From contig CAJWQJ010000003.1 of assembly GCA_913045315.1 (NCBI GenBank), forward strand, positions 1 to 64,000: DNA of 64,000 nucleotides, given 5' to 3'. This stretch comes from an uncultured Chloroflexota bacterium (GTDB lineage: Bacteria > Chloroflexota > Dehalococcoidia > Lucifugimonadales > UBA1127). The notes beneath the pieces were generated by a model, which was given only the letters and a program-made list of their open reading frames with translations, did no database searches and had not been told where the DNA came from. Shown here piece after piece: positions 34,834-43,995 of this stretch. A program made the position numbers and the translations under genes. Each line of letters opens with the position of its first letter. The stretch's first letter is position 1.

Positions 34834-37402
34834 TTTTATCCTGCAATCTGGTTATTCTTTCGCGTAATTCATTTAATAGATTTATTGCATCGATTGGCTT
34901 CGTTTCAGCTATGTCTATAGATTTTAGTTTTTGAATTATTCCCATCAACTCTTTCGGAATTGAATAACCTTCTGTCGATTGAGATTCTTTTTCAGGTAGG
35001 TTATTTTCTGATTCGAATAGTTTTAATAGTTCAAATGCCCTTTGTGTAACTGTTTTTGGTAATCCAGCCAATTCGCCAACTTGAATACCATAGCTTTTAT
35101 CAGCTTTCCCAGGATATATTTTATGAAGGAATATAACTTTTCCATTTATTTCTTCAACAGCAACATTTTGCAATACCAATTTAGAGAGTGACTCTTCAAG
35201 CTTGGTAAGTTCATGGTAGTGAGTTGCAAATAAAGTTTTAGATCCTAAGTTTCTTGATTCGTGAATATGTTCAGCTACGGCTTGAGCAATTGCTAATCCA
35301 TCGAAAGTACTTGTACCTCGTCCAATTTCGTCAAGAATTATTAATGATTTTGTAGTAGCCTGACTTAATATCATCGCAGTTTCAACCATTTCCACCATGA
35401 AAGTGGATTGTCCAGTTCCTAAATCGTCCTGGAGGCCTACGCGTGTAAAAATCCTATCTGCAATATCTATACATGCATACTTAGCCGGGACGAAAGAACC
35501 TATTTGAGTCATTAATTGTATTAACGCTACCTGTCTAATATAGGTGGATTTTCCTGACATATTAGGTCCAGTGAGTATGACTAAAGATGATTGATCATGA
35601 TCAAGTTGCGTGTCGTTTGGAATGAATGTCCCATTAGGTATTAATTCCTCTACAATTGGATGTCTGCCCTCAATAATAGTAGTGCTAGAGGAGTTGCTGA
35701 GAATTGGTTTTACATAATTATTTTTTGTAGCTATTTCTGCTAATCCTCTGAAGCAATCTATTTCGGCAATGATTTTTGCAATAATCAGCATGAACATTGA
35801 GTTCGATGATGCTTTATTGCAAAGATCATCGAATAATTCACCCTCAATTTCATTGATTAATTTTTCAGATTCAAGTACGGATCTTTCATGTTTTTTAAGT
35901 TCTTCAGTGATGAATCTTTCTGCATTGGTTAATGTTTGTCTTCTAATATATTTTTCAGGGATTTTTTCTAAGTTAGATTTTGATACTTCAATGTAGTATC
36001 CATAAATTCTATTAAATCCTACTTTTAGTGATTTAATTCCTGTTGAAATCTGTTCTTGTTGTTCTAATTTCAGTATGTAATTTCTTCCTTCTGTAAGTAT
36101 ATCCTTTTCTATGTCAAGAATTTTCGAATATCCCTGATTAAAGATTGGTTTTAGTCCTGTAGAGTCCTCATTTAAAGCAGAATCAATTAGTTTAATAGTT
36201 GCCTTACAGCTTTCAACTGAATCGATAAATTCTTGCGTAACAATATTATTTGAATTTTTCAAGAGTTTTATTAACAGTGGCAAAACTTTTATGCTTTCAG
36301 ATATAGATATAAGATCTCGTGGAGAGGCAGTTCCCACGAGCAATCTATTTATTAATCTTTCTATGTCGGATATTTTTGATAAATGAGAGGAACTTTCGTT
36401 GAGAGCCATTCGATGATTTGTAAACCATTCTACAGAGTTTAATCGATTTTCTATTTCCAATCTGTTAAGTAAAGGTTGGCCAATCCATTTGTTGAACAAC
36501 CTACCTCCCATAGGAGTCTTAGTTGCATCAATGGTGTTTATGAGAGCTTTTCCTCCACCAAAACGACCACCCTGAAACAATTCTAAGTTTCTTTTTGTTT
36601 GGACATCTAGAATCATATACTCCTCAGTTGAGTAATATTTAATAGTTTTGATTTGTGGGATTAGGTTCATTTGGGTTTCTCTTAAGTAATCTATTGCATT
36701 AATACTAGCTTGTAGGGCTAAAGGGGACTTTTCTAACCCAAAATCCTCCAGGTCTTTAATATTGAAATGTTTTAGCAATTTCGTTTTTGCTTTTTGATAG
36801 GAGGAATGATGTTTAAGTATAGATATGGGTATTTGTAATTCTATTTCTCTTAGGAGCGATGACATTTGAGAATCATTTGATAGGAGAATGATTTCTTTTG
36901 GTTCTATTCTATCTAATTCTGTGATTAATTTTTCTATAGATATTTGAGTTGTAAAAAAATTCCCTGTTGAAATATCAGTGTATGCTATTCCTACATCATA
37001 ATTTTGGCTTACAATAGCCAAGAGATGGTTACTATTATTGGGATTAAGTAGATTAGGTTCGATAATAGTGCCTGGAGTTATTTTACGGACTACTTCTCTT
37101 TTAAATAAGCTTCTTGTTTCATCAGCTACACCTGTTTGTTCGCATATAGCTACTTTGTGTCCTTGTCGAATTAATCTAGGGAGATATGAATCAAGGGCAT
37201 GATGAGGTATTCCTGCCATTTTTACTCTTTGCCCCTTGCCCATTTCGCGTGACGTCAAGACAATATCAAGTGATTGAGAAAGTTTCTCAGCGTCTTCATC
37301 AAAAGCTTCATAAAAATCTCCCAAACGGAACAACAAAATACTGTCATAATGTTGACTTTTTACTTCTAAGTATTGTTTCCGTAATGGTGTGACTTGTTCC
37401 AT
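34826..37402 (-). CDS. mutS: DNA mismatch repair protein MutS
   Basis: A MutS1-type mismatch sensor of 858 residues. The mismatch-wedging Phe-x-Glu is in RLGDFYEAF (about residue 30), with connector, lever and clamp domains through the middle. The ATPase C-terminus has Walker A GPNMSGKSTYIRQ, Walker B LIILDEIGRGTSTFDGLAIA and the signature ATHYHELT. Full length. It works with the mutL product encoded 1 kb downstream. Confidence 0.97.
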   Translation of the reverse strand: MEQVTPLRKQYLEVKSQHYDSILLFRLGDFYEAFDEDAEKLSQSLDIVLTSREMGKGQRVKMAGIPHHALDSYLPRLIRQGHKVAICEQTGVADETRSLFKREVVRKITPGTIIEPNLLNPNNSNHLLAIVSQNYDVGIAYTDISTGNFFTTQISIEKLITELDRIEPKEIILLSNDSQMSSLLREIELQIPISILKHHSSYQKAKTKLLKHFNIKDLEDFGLEKSPLALQASINAIDYLRETQMNLIPQIKTIKYYSTEEYMILDVQTKRNLELFQGGRFGGGKALINTIDATKTPMGGRLFNKWIGQPLLNRLEIENRLNSVEWFTNHRMALNESSSHLSKISDIERLINRLLVGTASPRDLISISESIKVLPLLIKLLKNSNNIVTQEFIDSVESCKATIKLIDSALNEDSTGLKPIFNQGYSKILDIEKDILTEGRNYILKLEQQEQISTGIKSLKVGFNRIYGYYIEVSKSNLEKIPEKYIRRQTLTNAERFITEELKKHERSVLESEKLINEIEGELFDDLCNKASSNSMFMLIIAKIIAEIDCFRGLAEIATKNNYVKPILSNSSSTTIIEGRHPIVEELIPNGTFIPNDTQLDHDQSSLVILTGPNMSGKSTYIRQVALIQLMTQIGSFVPAKYACIDIADRIFTRVGLQDDLGTGQSTFMVEMVETAMILSQATTKSLIILDEIGRGTSTFDGLAIAQAVAEHIHESRNLGSKTLFATHYHELTKLEESLSKLVLQNVAVEEINGKVIFLHKIYPGKADKSYGIQVGELAGLPKTVTQRAFELLKLFESENNLPEKESQSTEGYSIPKELMGIIQKLKSIDIAETKPIDAINLLNELRERITRLQDKTN

Positions 37403-37479
37403 AAGTATTCATTATAAGTGAAAATAATTTGATGGTCTCTCGGTAAATAAAAAGATTAAACTTTCAAACTCATTGAAGA

Positions 37480-38247
37480 TTATAAAGAATTGTGATTATT
37501 ATCAATACTTTTAATAAAGGTTAATTCTTTAGAGCTAAGTTGTGCTTTTTCTAGGAGATCAGGTCTATTTTTCTTTGTTCTTTTTATGGATTCTTGCTTT
37601 TTCCAAGTTTGAATTTCTTTGTGATTTCCAGACCTTAAAACTTCTGGTACAGAAAATCCTCTGTATTCATGAGGACGCGTATATGATGGACTTTCTAAAA
37701 GATTATTTTCGAAAGTTTCATTCATTGTTGAGCTTTCGTCACCCAAAACTCCAGGAATTAATCTTGATATCGCGTCAATAATTATCATTGCTGGTAATTC
37801 TCCGCCTGTTAAGATGTAATCCCCAATACTAATGCTTTCTGTTACAAGATTTTCTTCTACTCTCGCATCGATCCCGCCGTAATGTCCACATATAAAAATC
37901 AAATTCGATTTTGTTGCCAAATCAAGTGCTATTGATTGATTGAATGGTTTTCCCTGTGGTGATAATAGAATGATTGGAATCTCATTGGTATTAATTGATG
38001 GATTGGTTGACTTATATTGTTTCTTTACATCTTCTACGCAATCGAAAATAGGTTCAGGTTTCATAATCATTCCCGGACCTCCACCATATGGTGCATCATC
38101 TACCATTTTATGACGATCTTTTGCGTAGTCTCTGATGTTAAATATATCAACATTAAGAATTTTTTTATCAATTGCTCTCTTTAGTATGCTCTCAGACATT
38201 GGGGAAAAAAACATGGAAGGAAATAAACTTAATATTGAAATGTTCAT
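37480..38247 (-). CDS. trmD: tRNA (guanine-37-N1)-methyltransferase
   Basis: TrmD (255 residues) makes m1G37 and prevents frameshifting. SPOUT-fold landmarks: SLFPSMFF, DDAPYGGGPGMIMKPEPI, and the trefoil knot CGHYGGIDARVEE with ISIGDYILTGGELPAMIIID. Its usual partners rpsP, rimM and rplS are not adjacent; the neighbours are moaB and mutS. Confidence 0.95.
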   Translation of the reverse strand: MNISILSLFPSMFFSPMSESILKRAIDKKILNVDIFNIRDYAKDRHKMVDDAPYGGGPGMIMKPEPIFDCVEDVKKQYKSTNPSINTNEIPIILLSPQGKPFNQSIALDLATKSNLIFICGHYGGIDARVEENLVTESISIGDYILTGGELPAMIIIDAISRLIPGVLGDESSTMNETFENNLLESPSYTRPHEYRGFSVPEVLRSGNHKEIQTWKKQESIKRTKKNRPDLLEKAQLSSKELTFIKSIDNNHNSL

Positions 38248-38283
38248 TTTTTCTCCAATGAGATTTAATTCTCAATTAAGAAA

Positions 38284-38766
38284 TTAATTTGTGTGATTTT
38301 CTATTTGTTGTGACATAGTTTCAAGTATGTGAGGTATTAAATTTTGAATAACACTTAATGACTCTTTTGCACCTTGAGGACTTCCTGGAAGGTTAATTAT
38401 AAGACAACTTCCAAGTGTTCCTGAAATACCACGACTTAGTGATGACATAGGAGAAAATTTATACGTTTCTCGTCGCATTAGTTCTGAAAGCCCTATTGAT
38501 TTTCGATCTAAAATTTTCTCCGTAGCTTCTGGAGTGACGTCATCTTTTCCGAAACCTGTACCACCTGTAGTAAGTATCAAGTTTGTTAATTCTGACCAAT
38601 TAATGAGAGTTGCTGTTATTAATTCAAAATCGTCAGGTATAATTTTCTCTAATGTGACATTAAAATCTTCCGAAGAAATCATGTCACGTAATGTAGGTCC
38701 ACTTTTATCTACCCGATTACCTGATGAACCTGATGTGCTTATTGTTAAAATACCTACTGTGTACAA
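38284..38766 (-). CDS. molybdenum cofactor biosynthesis protein MoaB/MogA family
   Basis: A 160-residue protein of the MoaB/MogA family, which adenylates molybdopterin before molybdate insertion. The pterin-binding motifs LILTTGGTGFGKDDVTPEAT and IINLPGSPQGAKE are intact, as is SGPTLRDM near the N-terminus. No other moa or moe gene is in the window. MoaB and MogA cannot be separated by eye. 36 bases lie between it and trmD. Confidence 0.85.
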   Translation of the reverse strand: MYTVGILTISTSGSSGNRVDKSGPTLRDMISSEDFNVTLEKIIPDDFELITATLINWSELTNLILTTGGTGFGKDDVTPEATEKILDRKSIGLSELMRRETYKFSPMSSLSRGISGTLGSCLIINLPGSPQGAKESLSVIQNLIPHILETMSQQIENHTN

Positions 38767-38857
38767 TTCAATGCTCCAAATATTTACGCCATCGTATCAC
38801 AATAATTATAAAATTTAAAATTTTTTGAGAAATTAATTAGTAATTTTTTGAAATGAA

Positions 38858-38890
38858 TTGACAAATTTTTTGCATACCACTACAGTAGTG
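38858..38890 (+). promoter_or_regulatory. rsmH-ftsA-ftsZ region promoter with palindrome over the -10
   Basis: TTGACA (38858-38863), a 17-base spacer and TACAGT (38881-38886) form one of the best promoters in the window, 49 bases before rsmH. The -10 is embedded in the 13-bp palindrome CACTAC-A-GTAGTG (38878-38890), a possible operator. No mraZ, the usual regulator of this cluster, is next to it. Confidence 0.6.
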
Positions 38891-38934
38891 ACAGTTTACT
38901 TCTGGGTGCTTTGCATTTAAGGGTGAATTTGTTG

Positions 38935-39891
38935 ATGGATAATGAGTTTCAAGACGTCTCAGCTGATAGCTTTCTTGGATCCCATGAGCCTGTAATGGTT
39001 GATGAGGTTCTTCATTTCCTCAATATTTCGCCTTCCGGAAATTATATAGATTGCACTCTTGGAGGTGGTGGACATTCGATTGCTATACTTGATTCTACGG
39101 AATCCTCTTCCAGGATTCTTGCTTGTGAGGTTGATATTGATGTATTTAGAAGTTCCTCCCTTAAATTCTCGGAGTATAGTAAGAGAATAAAAATAGTTAA
39201 TGATAGTTATGTAAATGTCAGTGTTATCGCTGAGAGGGTTGGTTTTTCTAAGGTTGATGGAATAATTTTTGATCTTGGGGTATCTAGTATGCACCTTGAT
39301 GTTGGATATAGAGGCTTTAGTATTATGAGGGATGGCCCATTGGATATGAGATTTAATTTATCACAAAATCTTACCGCCTATGATGTTGTTAATTCCTATA
39401 ATTTTTCTGACTTAGAACATCTTTTACGAATGTATGGTGGTGAAAAAAAATCCCGTCAGATTGCACGTGAAATCATTCAGAACAGGCCTATTTCTACAAC
39501 TATTAAATTAGCTGCAGTAATATCAAAGGTATTTAATAACTGGCGTGGTCGTATACACCCTGCGACTAAATCATTTCAGGCTATACGTATAGAAGTTAAT
39601 CACGAATTGAAGACTATTGAGAATGGAATCAAATCCTCAATTAATTTACTGAAATCTGGTGGTAGGCTTTGTGTTATTGCTTATCATTCTTTAGAAGTTC
39701 AAATTATACGGAATATTTTTAGGGAAGCTACATTGGATTGTTTATGTCCTAGATGGTTCCCAGTATGTAGGTGTGATCATAATCCATCATTAAAGATTAT
39801 TACACAGAAAGCAGTTACGCCTACTTTGGAAGAAGTGAAGAAAAATCCAAGGTGTAGATCTGCCAGCCTTAGAGTGGCGGAACATATATGA
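38935..39891 (+). CDS. rsmH: 16S rRNA (cytosine-1402-N4)-methyltransferase
   Basis: RsmH/MraW methylates C1402 in the ribosomal P site. 318 residues. SHEPVMVDEVLHFL, IDCTLGGGGHS (SAM loop), DGIIFDLGVSSMHLD and MRFNL are diagnostic. Near the C-terminus a Cys-rich segment, CLCPRWFPVCRCDHNP, resembles that of some other RsmH proteins. The ATG at 38935 is chosen from the family start; TTG and GTG codons lie 24 and 12 bases upstream in frame. Normally the first gene of the dcw cluster, here followed directly by ftsA. Confidence 0.92.
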   Translation: MDNEFQDVSADSFLGSHEPVMVDEVLHFLNISPSGNYIDCTLGGGGHSIAILDSTESSSRILACEVDIDVFRSSSLKFSEYSKRIKIVNDSYVNVSVIAERVGFSKVDGIIFDLGVSSMHLDVGYRGFSIMRDGPLDMRFNLSQNLTAYDVVNSYNFSDLEHLLRMYGGEKKSRQIAREIIQNRPISTTIKLAAVISKVFNNWRGRIHPATKSFQAIRIEVNHELKTIENGIKSSINLLKSGGRLCVIAYHSLEVQIIRNIFREATLDCLCPRWFPVCRCDHNPSLKIITQKAVTPTLEEVKKNPRCRSASLRVAEHI

Positions 39892-39939
39892 GATGGAGGA
39901 TTGCTCTGTCTATCGATATTTGCTATGTCAGGAATTATG

Positions 39940-39983
39940 AGGGTGTTAGCCAATCACTGTCATCCCCCCTCGGTTGGCACCCT
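39940..39983 (+). ncRNA. possible structured RNA element between rsmH and ftsA
   Basis: AGGGT (39940-39944) pairs with ACCCT (39979-39983), and after a short bulge GCCAA (39949-39953) pairs with TTGGC (39974-39978). This encloses a loop with a run of six C. The stretch is markedly GC-rich for this genome and lies in a 211-base gap without a convincing gene. There is no U-tract after it, so it is not a standard terminator. Confidence 0.35.
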
Positions 39984-40067
39984 TATGGTTCCTGGTTAGC
40001 TTAAGGGTTAGTTTAAGAATTACTCACAGTATAAAATTATGCTGAAGAGTCATTAAGAGCCATTTTT

Positions 40068-40083
40068 CTGTCAGGATTGACAG
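40068..40083 (+). promoter_or_regulatory. hairpin just upstream of the ftsA ribosome binding site
   Basis: CTGTCA (40068-40073) and TGACAG (40078-40083) enclose GGAT, four bases before AAAGGGG (40088-40094), the strong Shine-Dalgarno of ftsA. A six-pair stem here could influence translation or simply insulate the site. A TATAAA at 40030-40035 upstream could be the -10 of an ftsA promoter, with no clear -35. Confidence 0.3.
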
Positions 40084-40102
40084 TGAGAAAGGGGCACGAT
40101 AA

Positions 40103-41359
40103 ATGCCAAAGAATGTAATAGTTTCAGTTGTTGATGTGGGCACATCAAAAATTTCAACACTAGTAGCGAATGCTCTTCCTGGTGAAAAACCTCGACTTAT
40201 AGGTGTAGGATTTTCTAATTCTTCTGGAGTAAAAAAAGGTGCAATCGTTAACGTTGAGGAAGCTGCGAATTCTATTAAATCATCCATTGCGGAAGCCTCT
40301 CGTTCTGCAGGAGTTGATATCTCTAGTGCTTATGTTTCAACATCGATGAGTCAAGTTGAAATCTTTCCTCGGTGGGGTTCAGCTAGATCAAGTGAATACA
40401 ATCTACCTCTTGGATATGATGATATTGAAAGGGCAGTTGATGCATCATATCCCGGTGACCTTTCTCCTGAGAAATATTTGATGCACATAATGCCCAGACT
40501 TTATGTGGTAGATGGTCTGACAGGTATAAGAAATCCTGTGGGTATGCACGCTATAAAACTTGATGTGGAAACACTATCAGTAGTAGGAAGTTCTACGACT
40601 ATACAGAATTTAATCCATGCAATACGAGGTTCAAAAGTAAAGGTGGATGGGGTAATTTTCTCTCCTTTAGCTTTGGGAGAGTCAGTCTTAAGCCGAGATG
40701 AAAAGGAAATTGGTGTTTTATCTATTGAAATCGGTGGAGGAGTTACCTCAGTTTCAGCGTTTCAGGGAGGATCACTTTGGAATTCGTCTGTATTACCGGT
40801 TGGAGGACAACAGTTTTCGAGTGATTTAGCAGTAGCTCTTAATGCTCCGTATGACATAGCCGAAGATGTAAAAATCAAACATGGTCAAGCAAATATGGAC
40901 GGAATTGGTACAGATGAACAAGTAGAAATAGAAGCTTTTGGTGATAAGAGGACTGTTCTTGTAGAACGTCGTGAATTGTGTAGATATTTACATGATAGAG
41001 CAGAAGAACTTTTCAAGCTTACTAGAATCAAAATGGAAGAATTTGGTTTTCCAAATGTACCTCCTGCAGGAATTGTTTTATCTGGTGGAGGTGCACTAAT
41101 GCCGGGTATAGATAGGGTAGCAAGAAGAGTCTTTTCTGCACCTATAAGAATAGGGTCCCCAAAAGGAGTTGATAATCTTCCAAGCGGAATGGAGTCTCCT
41201 GAATATGGATCTTCAATAGGAGCTCTTTTATGGGTAGGTAAAAATGAAGATGGAGTAGAACGAAATAATGTTTCCATGAGATTTACAAATGGCTCGAAAA
41301 GAGGCACTAGAAGTCCAGTGAGTTGGCTTCGAGGCCTCGTTAAAGGTGTAGCTTTATAA
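40103..41359 (+). CDS. ftsA: cell division protein FtsA
   Basis: Actin-like protein (418 residues) that anchors FtsZ to the membrane. Phosphate-1 motif VVDVGTSKISTLVA, 1C-domain region GVGFSNSSGVKKGAIVNVEEA, phosphate-2 SIEIGGGVTSVSAF, and adenosine motif GIVLSGGGALMPGI are in order. The last residues, SPVSWLRGLVKGVAL, form an amphipathic helix as expected for the membrane-targeting sequence. 46 bases before ftsZ. Confidence 0.93.
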   Translation: MPKNVIVSVVDVGTSKISTLVANALPGEKPRLIGVGFSNSSGVKKGAIVNVEEAANSIKSSIAEASRSAGVDISSAYVSTSMSQVEIFPRWGSARSSEYNLPLGYDDIERAVDASYPGDLSPEKYLMHIMPRLYVVDGLTGIRNPVGMHAIKLDVETLSVVGSSTTIQNLIHAIRGSKVKVDGVIFSPLALGESVLSRDEKEIGVLSIEIGGGVTSVSAFQGGSLWNSSVLPVGGQQFSSDLAVALNAPYDIAEDVKIKHGQANMDGIGTDEQVEIEAFGDKRTVLVERRELCRYLHDRAEELFKLTRIKMEEFGFPNVPPAGIVLSGGGALMPGIDRVARRVFSAPIRIGSPKGVDNLPSGMESPEYGSSIGALLWVGKNEDGVERNNVSMRFTNGSKRGTRSPVSWLRGLVKGVAL

Positions 41360-41405
41360 AAAACAATAAGTAGAACCTATAATTGTAGATATTAAGGAGG
41401 GTCAC

Positions 41406-42533
41406 ATGACCAATCAGGGACAATATAATTCACAAGATTTTAATCCTTCTGGTGGCACGCCGGTAATTAAAGCAATCGGTGTTGGTGGTGGTGGTTCAAA
41501 TGCAGTAAATCGAATGTTTAAAACTCCTTTGGAGGGAGTCGAATATATTTCGGTAAATACTGATGTGCAGGCTTTGTATCGTGCTTCGACACCAAAAAAA
41601 ATCCAGATTGGAGAGCGGTTAACACGAGGACTTGGGGTTGGAGGTGATCCTGAGACCGGCAGAATGGCTTCAGAAGAAAGCCGTGAAAATCTTGGAGAAT
41701 TAGTCAAAGGAGCGGATTTAGTATTCGTTGCTGCAGGTATGGGTGGTGGAACTGGAACTGGCTCTGCCCCATTAATTGCGGAATTAGCAAAAGAATCCGG
41801 GGCTCTTACTGTAGGTGTTGTAACAAAACCATTTGATTTTGAGGGTTCTAAACGTAGAGGTCAAGCAGATGAAGGAATTCATAAACTGCGAGAGAAAGTT
41901 GATTCTCTAATTGTTATTCCCAATGATCGATTAGCAACATTCAGTGATGAGAAGATTACTATGGCAAATGCATTTGCACTTGCAGATGATGTTTTAATTC
42001 AAGCAGTTCAAGCTATTGCTGAACTAGTTACAACCGCAGGTGATATTAACCTTGATTTTGCTGACGTGAAGAGTGTTATGTCGCAAGCTGGACCATCTTG
42101 GCTTGGTATAGGTCACGGACATGGAGAAAAACGAGCAATTATGGCTGCGAAAGACGCGATAGCATGTCCTTTGTTAGAAGTTTCTATTGAAGGCTCCAAG
42201 GGAGTTTTATTTAACATTACTGGTGGAGATAATCTCACTTTAGATGAGGTTCGTGCTGCTTCAGATACAATTAGCCAAGTAGTTGATCCGGATGCAAATA
42301 TCTTTTTTGGAATGGTTACAGATCCTACCATGGAGGATCAAGTAAGGATAACTATTATTGCTACAGGTTTTCCTTCAAGTGAATCATACAATGAGCTACG
42401 TGATCAAGAATTAGCCACACTTGTTTCTGGTTCTGTTTTTGGGAATCAGGAGCCTGATATTGACTTACCTCCATTTCTACGTAATTCCTCTATGGCCCGT
42501 CGAAGACTTACTAGCCGTCTCAACGGGTTCTAG
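41406..42533 (+). CDS. ftsZ: cell division protein FtsZ
   Basis: Tubulin-like GTPase (375 residues) that forms the division ring. The GTP-binding tubulin motif GMGGGTGTGSAPLIAELA, the T3/T7 regions VNTDVQAL and NLDFADVKSVMSQ, and the C-terminal conserved peptide DIDLPPFLRNSS are all present. The linker before that peptide is short. AAGGAGG precedes the ATG. Followed by an unusual double hairpin. Confidence 0.97.
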   Translation: MTNQGQYNSQDFNPSGGTPVIKAIGVGGGGSNAVNRMFKTPLEGVEYISVNTDVQALYRASTPKKIQIGERLTRGLGVGGDPETGRMASEESRENLGELVKGADLVFVAAGMGGGTGTGSAPLIAELAKESGALTVGVVTKPFDFEGSKRRGQADEGIHKLREKVDSLIVIPNDRLATFSDEKITMANAFALADDVLIQAVQAIAELVTTAGDINLDFADVKSVMSQAGPSWLGIGHGHGEKRAIMAAKDAIACPLLEVSIEGSKGVLFNITGGDNLTLDEVRAASDTISQVVDPDANIFFGMVTDPTMEDQVRITIIATGFPSSESYNELRDQELATLVSGSVFGNQEPDIDLPPFLRNSSMARRRLTSRLNGF

Positions 42534-42544
42534 CCTCACTTAAC

Positions 42545-42604
42545 ACCTGTTCTGCGCAGAACAGGTCTTCTGGGCCGCCTTGGCACCCCTCCCAAGGTGG
42601 CCCA
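42545..42604 (+). ncRNA. tandem GC-rich hairpins in the ftsZ 3' region
   Basis: First hairpin: a perfect 22-bp palindrome, ACCTGTTCTGC (42545-42555) and its inverse (42556-42566). Second: a 13-bp stem TGGGCCGCCTTGG (42571-42583) with CCAAGGTGGCCCA (42592-42604), one G-U pair, loop of eight mostly C. Both lie 12-70 bases after ftsZ in otherwise AT-rich DNA. A T-run comes only about 17 bases later, so this is not a textbook terminator. It may be a strong RNA processing barrier or a structured RNA. Confidence 0.55.
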
Positions 42605-42723
42605 AAACATATCCTTTCAATTTTTTCTATGCACATTGCTTTCTTGCATCTATAATTAAAACGTTGATTATAAGTGGTTTGTTCCCATGACTTTTTATAG
42701 ATGATACCGAATCATATGATGAG

Positions 42724-43992
42724 ATGAGTTATAAAATGAATTCCTTCGCTCCTAATGATCCAATATCTTCTTTTGAAGCAGTAAGTTGGTTTTTTGAAGA
42801 AGCTGCTAATTATTTACAACTAAGTGATGGTATTAAAGATTTATTGCGAAATCCGTGGAGGGTGATTCATACGCAAGTTCCTGTAAGAATGAATGATGGG
42901 AAGATTAATGTTTTTCAAGGTTATCGTGTTCAACACAACGGTGCTAGAGGTCCCTATAAGGGAGGAATTCGTTTCCATCCCGATGCTACAAGAGATGATG
43001 TAACAGCTTTATCCTGTCTTATGACATGGAAAAATGCCTTAGCTGATGTTCCATTTGGTGGTGCTAAAGGGGGTGTTCAATGTGATCCTAGCAAAATGGA
43101 TTTAGTTGAATTGAATTCTCTAACGCGCCGTTTTACCCAAAATATAGAACATATATTGGGACCGAATAGAGATATACCTGCTCCAGATATGGGTACTAAT
43201 TCTCAAGTTATGGCCTGGATGATGGATGCATATGGGCAAATTAATGGACATACTCCATCAATCGTCACAGGAAAACCTATCGAATTAGGTGGTTCATATG
43301 GTCGTGAAGCTGCACCTGGTAAAGGAGCCGTTATAGCACTTTCCGTTTGGGCCAAATTGGTTAATTACGAATTAAAAGATCGAAAAGTAGCTATTCAGGG
43401 TTTTGGTCAAGTTGGTAAAGCAGCTGCTGAGAACTTAATTAAATTGGGATGCATAATTGTGGCTATCAGCGATGTTAATGGAGGTATTTATAATAGTACT
43501 GGCTTGAATATTGATAGATTAAATGAATATTTCCAAGAAAATCAAACTGTTGTAGGTTTTGAGAGCAGTGATGCTGTGAGTAATAGGGAACTTATCGAAT
43601 TGCCTTGTGATATATTGGTTCCTGCTGCAATTAGTGAAGTAATTAATAGTCGCAACGCTAATTCGATAAAAGCAAATGTAATTCTTGAAGGTGCAAATTA
43701 TCCCGTAACACCTGCTGCTGATAAAATTTTAAATGAATCTGGAGTTGCTATATTGCCTGATATCTTAGTGAATGCAGGCGGAGTCATAGTTTCATATTTT
43801 GAATGGGTTCAAAATACACAACAATTTCGTTGGACTGAAGAACACGTTAATCGTGAATTAGAAAGATATATAAACGATTCAGTTAAGACAGCATACGCTT
43901 TATCTGGATCTGTTCAAACACTTAGGCATGCATCATATATAGTTGCTGTTGAAAGAGTTGCAAGAGCTGTGGAATTAAGAGGCTTTGTTTAA
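42724..43992 (+). CDS. gdhA: glutamate dehydrogenase
   Basis: A 422-residue Glu/Leu/Phe/Val dehydrogenase-family protein that interconverts glutamate and 2-oxoglutarate plus ammonia. The substrate Lys residues are in PYKGGIRFHPD and WKNALADVPFGGAKGGV, the catalytic Asp in PAPDMGTNSQ, and the Rossmann loop in IQGFGQVGKAAA. The Asp ending the second Rossmann strand (VAISD) suggests NAD preference. A TATAAT at 42651-42656 may be its -10 box. It converges on the MfnB-like gene, three bases apart. Confidence 0.9.
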   Translation: MSYKMNSFAPNDPISSFEAVSWFFEEAANYLQLSDGIKDLLRNPWRVIHTQVPVRMNDGKINVFQGYRVQHNGARGPYKGGIRFHPDATRDDVTALSCLMTWKNALADVPFGGAKGGVQCDPSKMDLVELNSLTRRFTQNIEHILGPNRDIPAPDMGTNSQVMAWMMDAYGQINGHTPSIVTGKPIELGGSYGREAAPGKGAVIALSVWAKLVNYELKDRKVAIQGFGQVGKAAAENLIKLGCIIVAISDVNGGIYNSTGLNIDRLNEYFQENQTVVGFESSDAVSNRELIELPCDILVPAAISEVINSRNANSIKANVILEGANYPVTPAADKILNESGVAILPDILVNAGGVIVSYFEWVQNTQQFRWTEEHVNRELERYINDSVKTAYALSGSVQTLRHASYIVAVERVARAVELRGFV

Positions 43993-43995
43993 TTA

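Noticed and set aside
39925-39999. 24-codon ORF (beginning MSGIMRVLANHC) between rsmH and ftsA
   Set aside because: It has no usable Shine-Dalgarno sequence, is composed of the hairpin arms, and resembles no protein I recognise.
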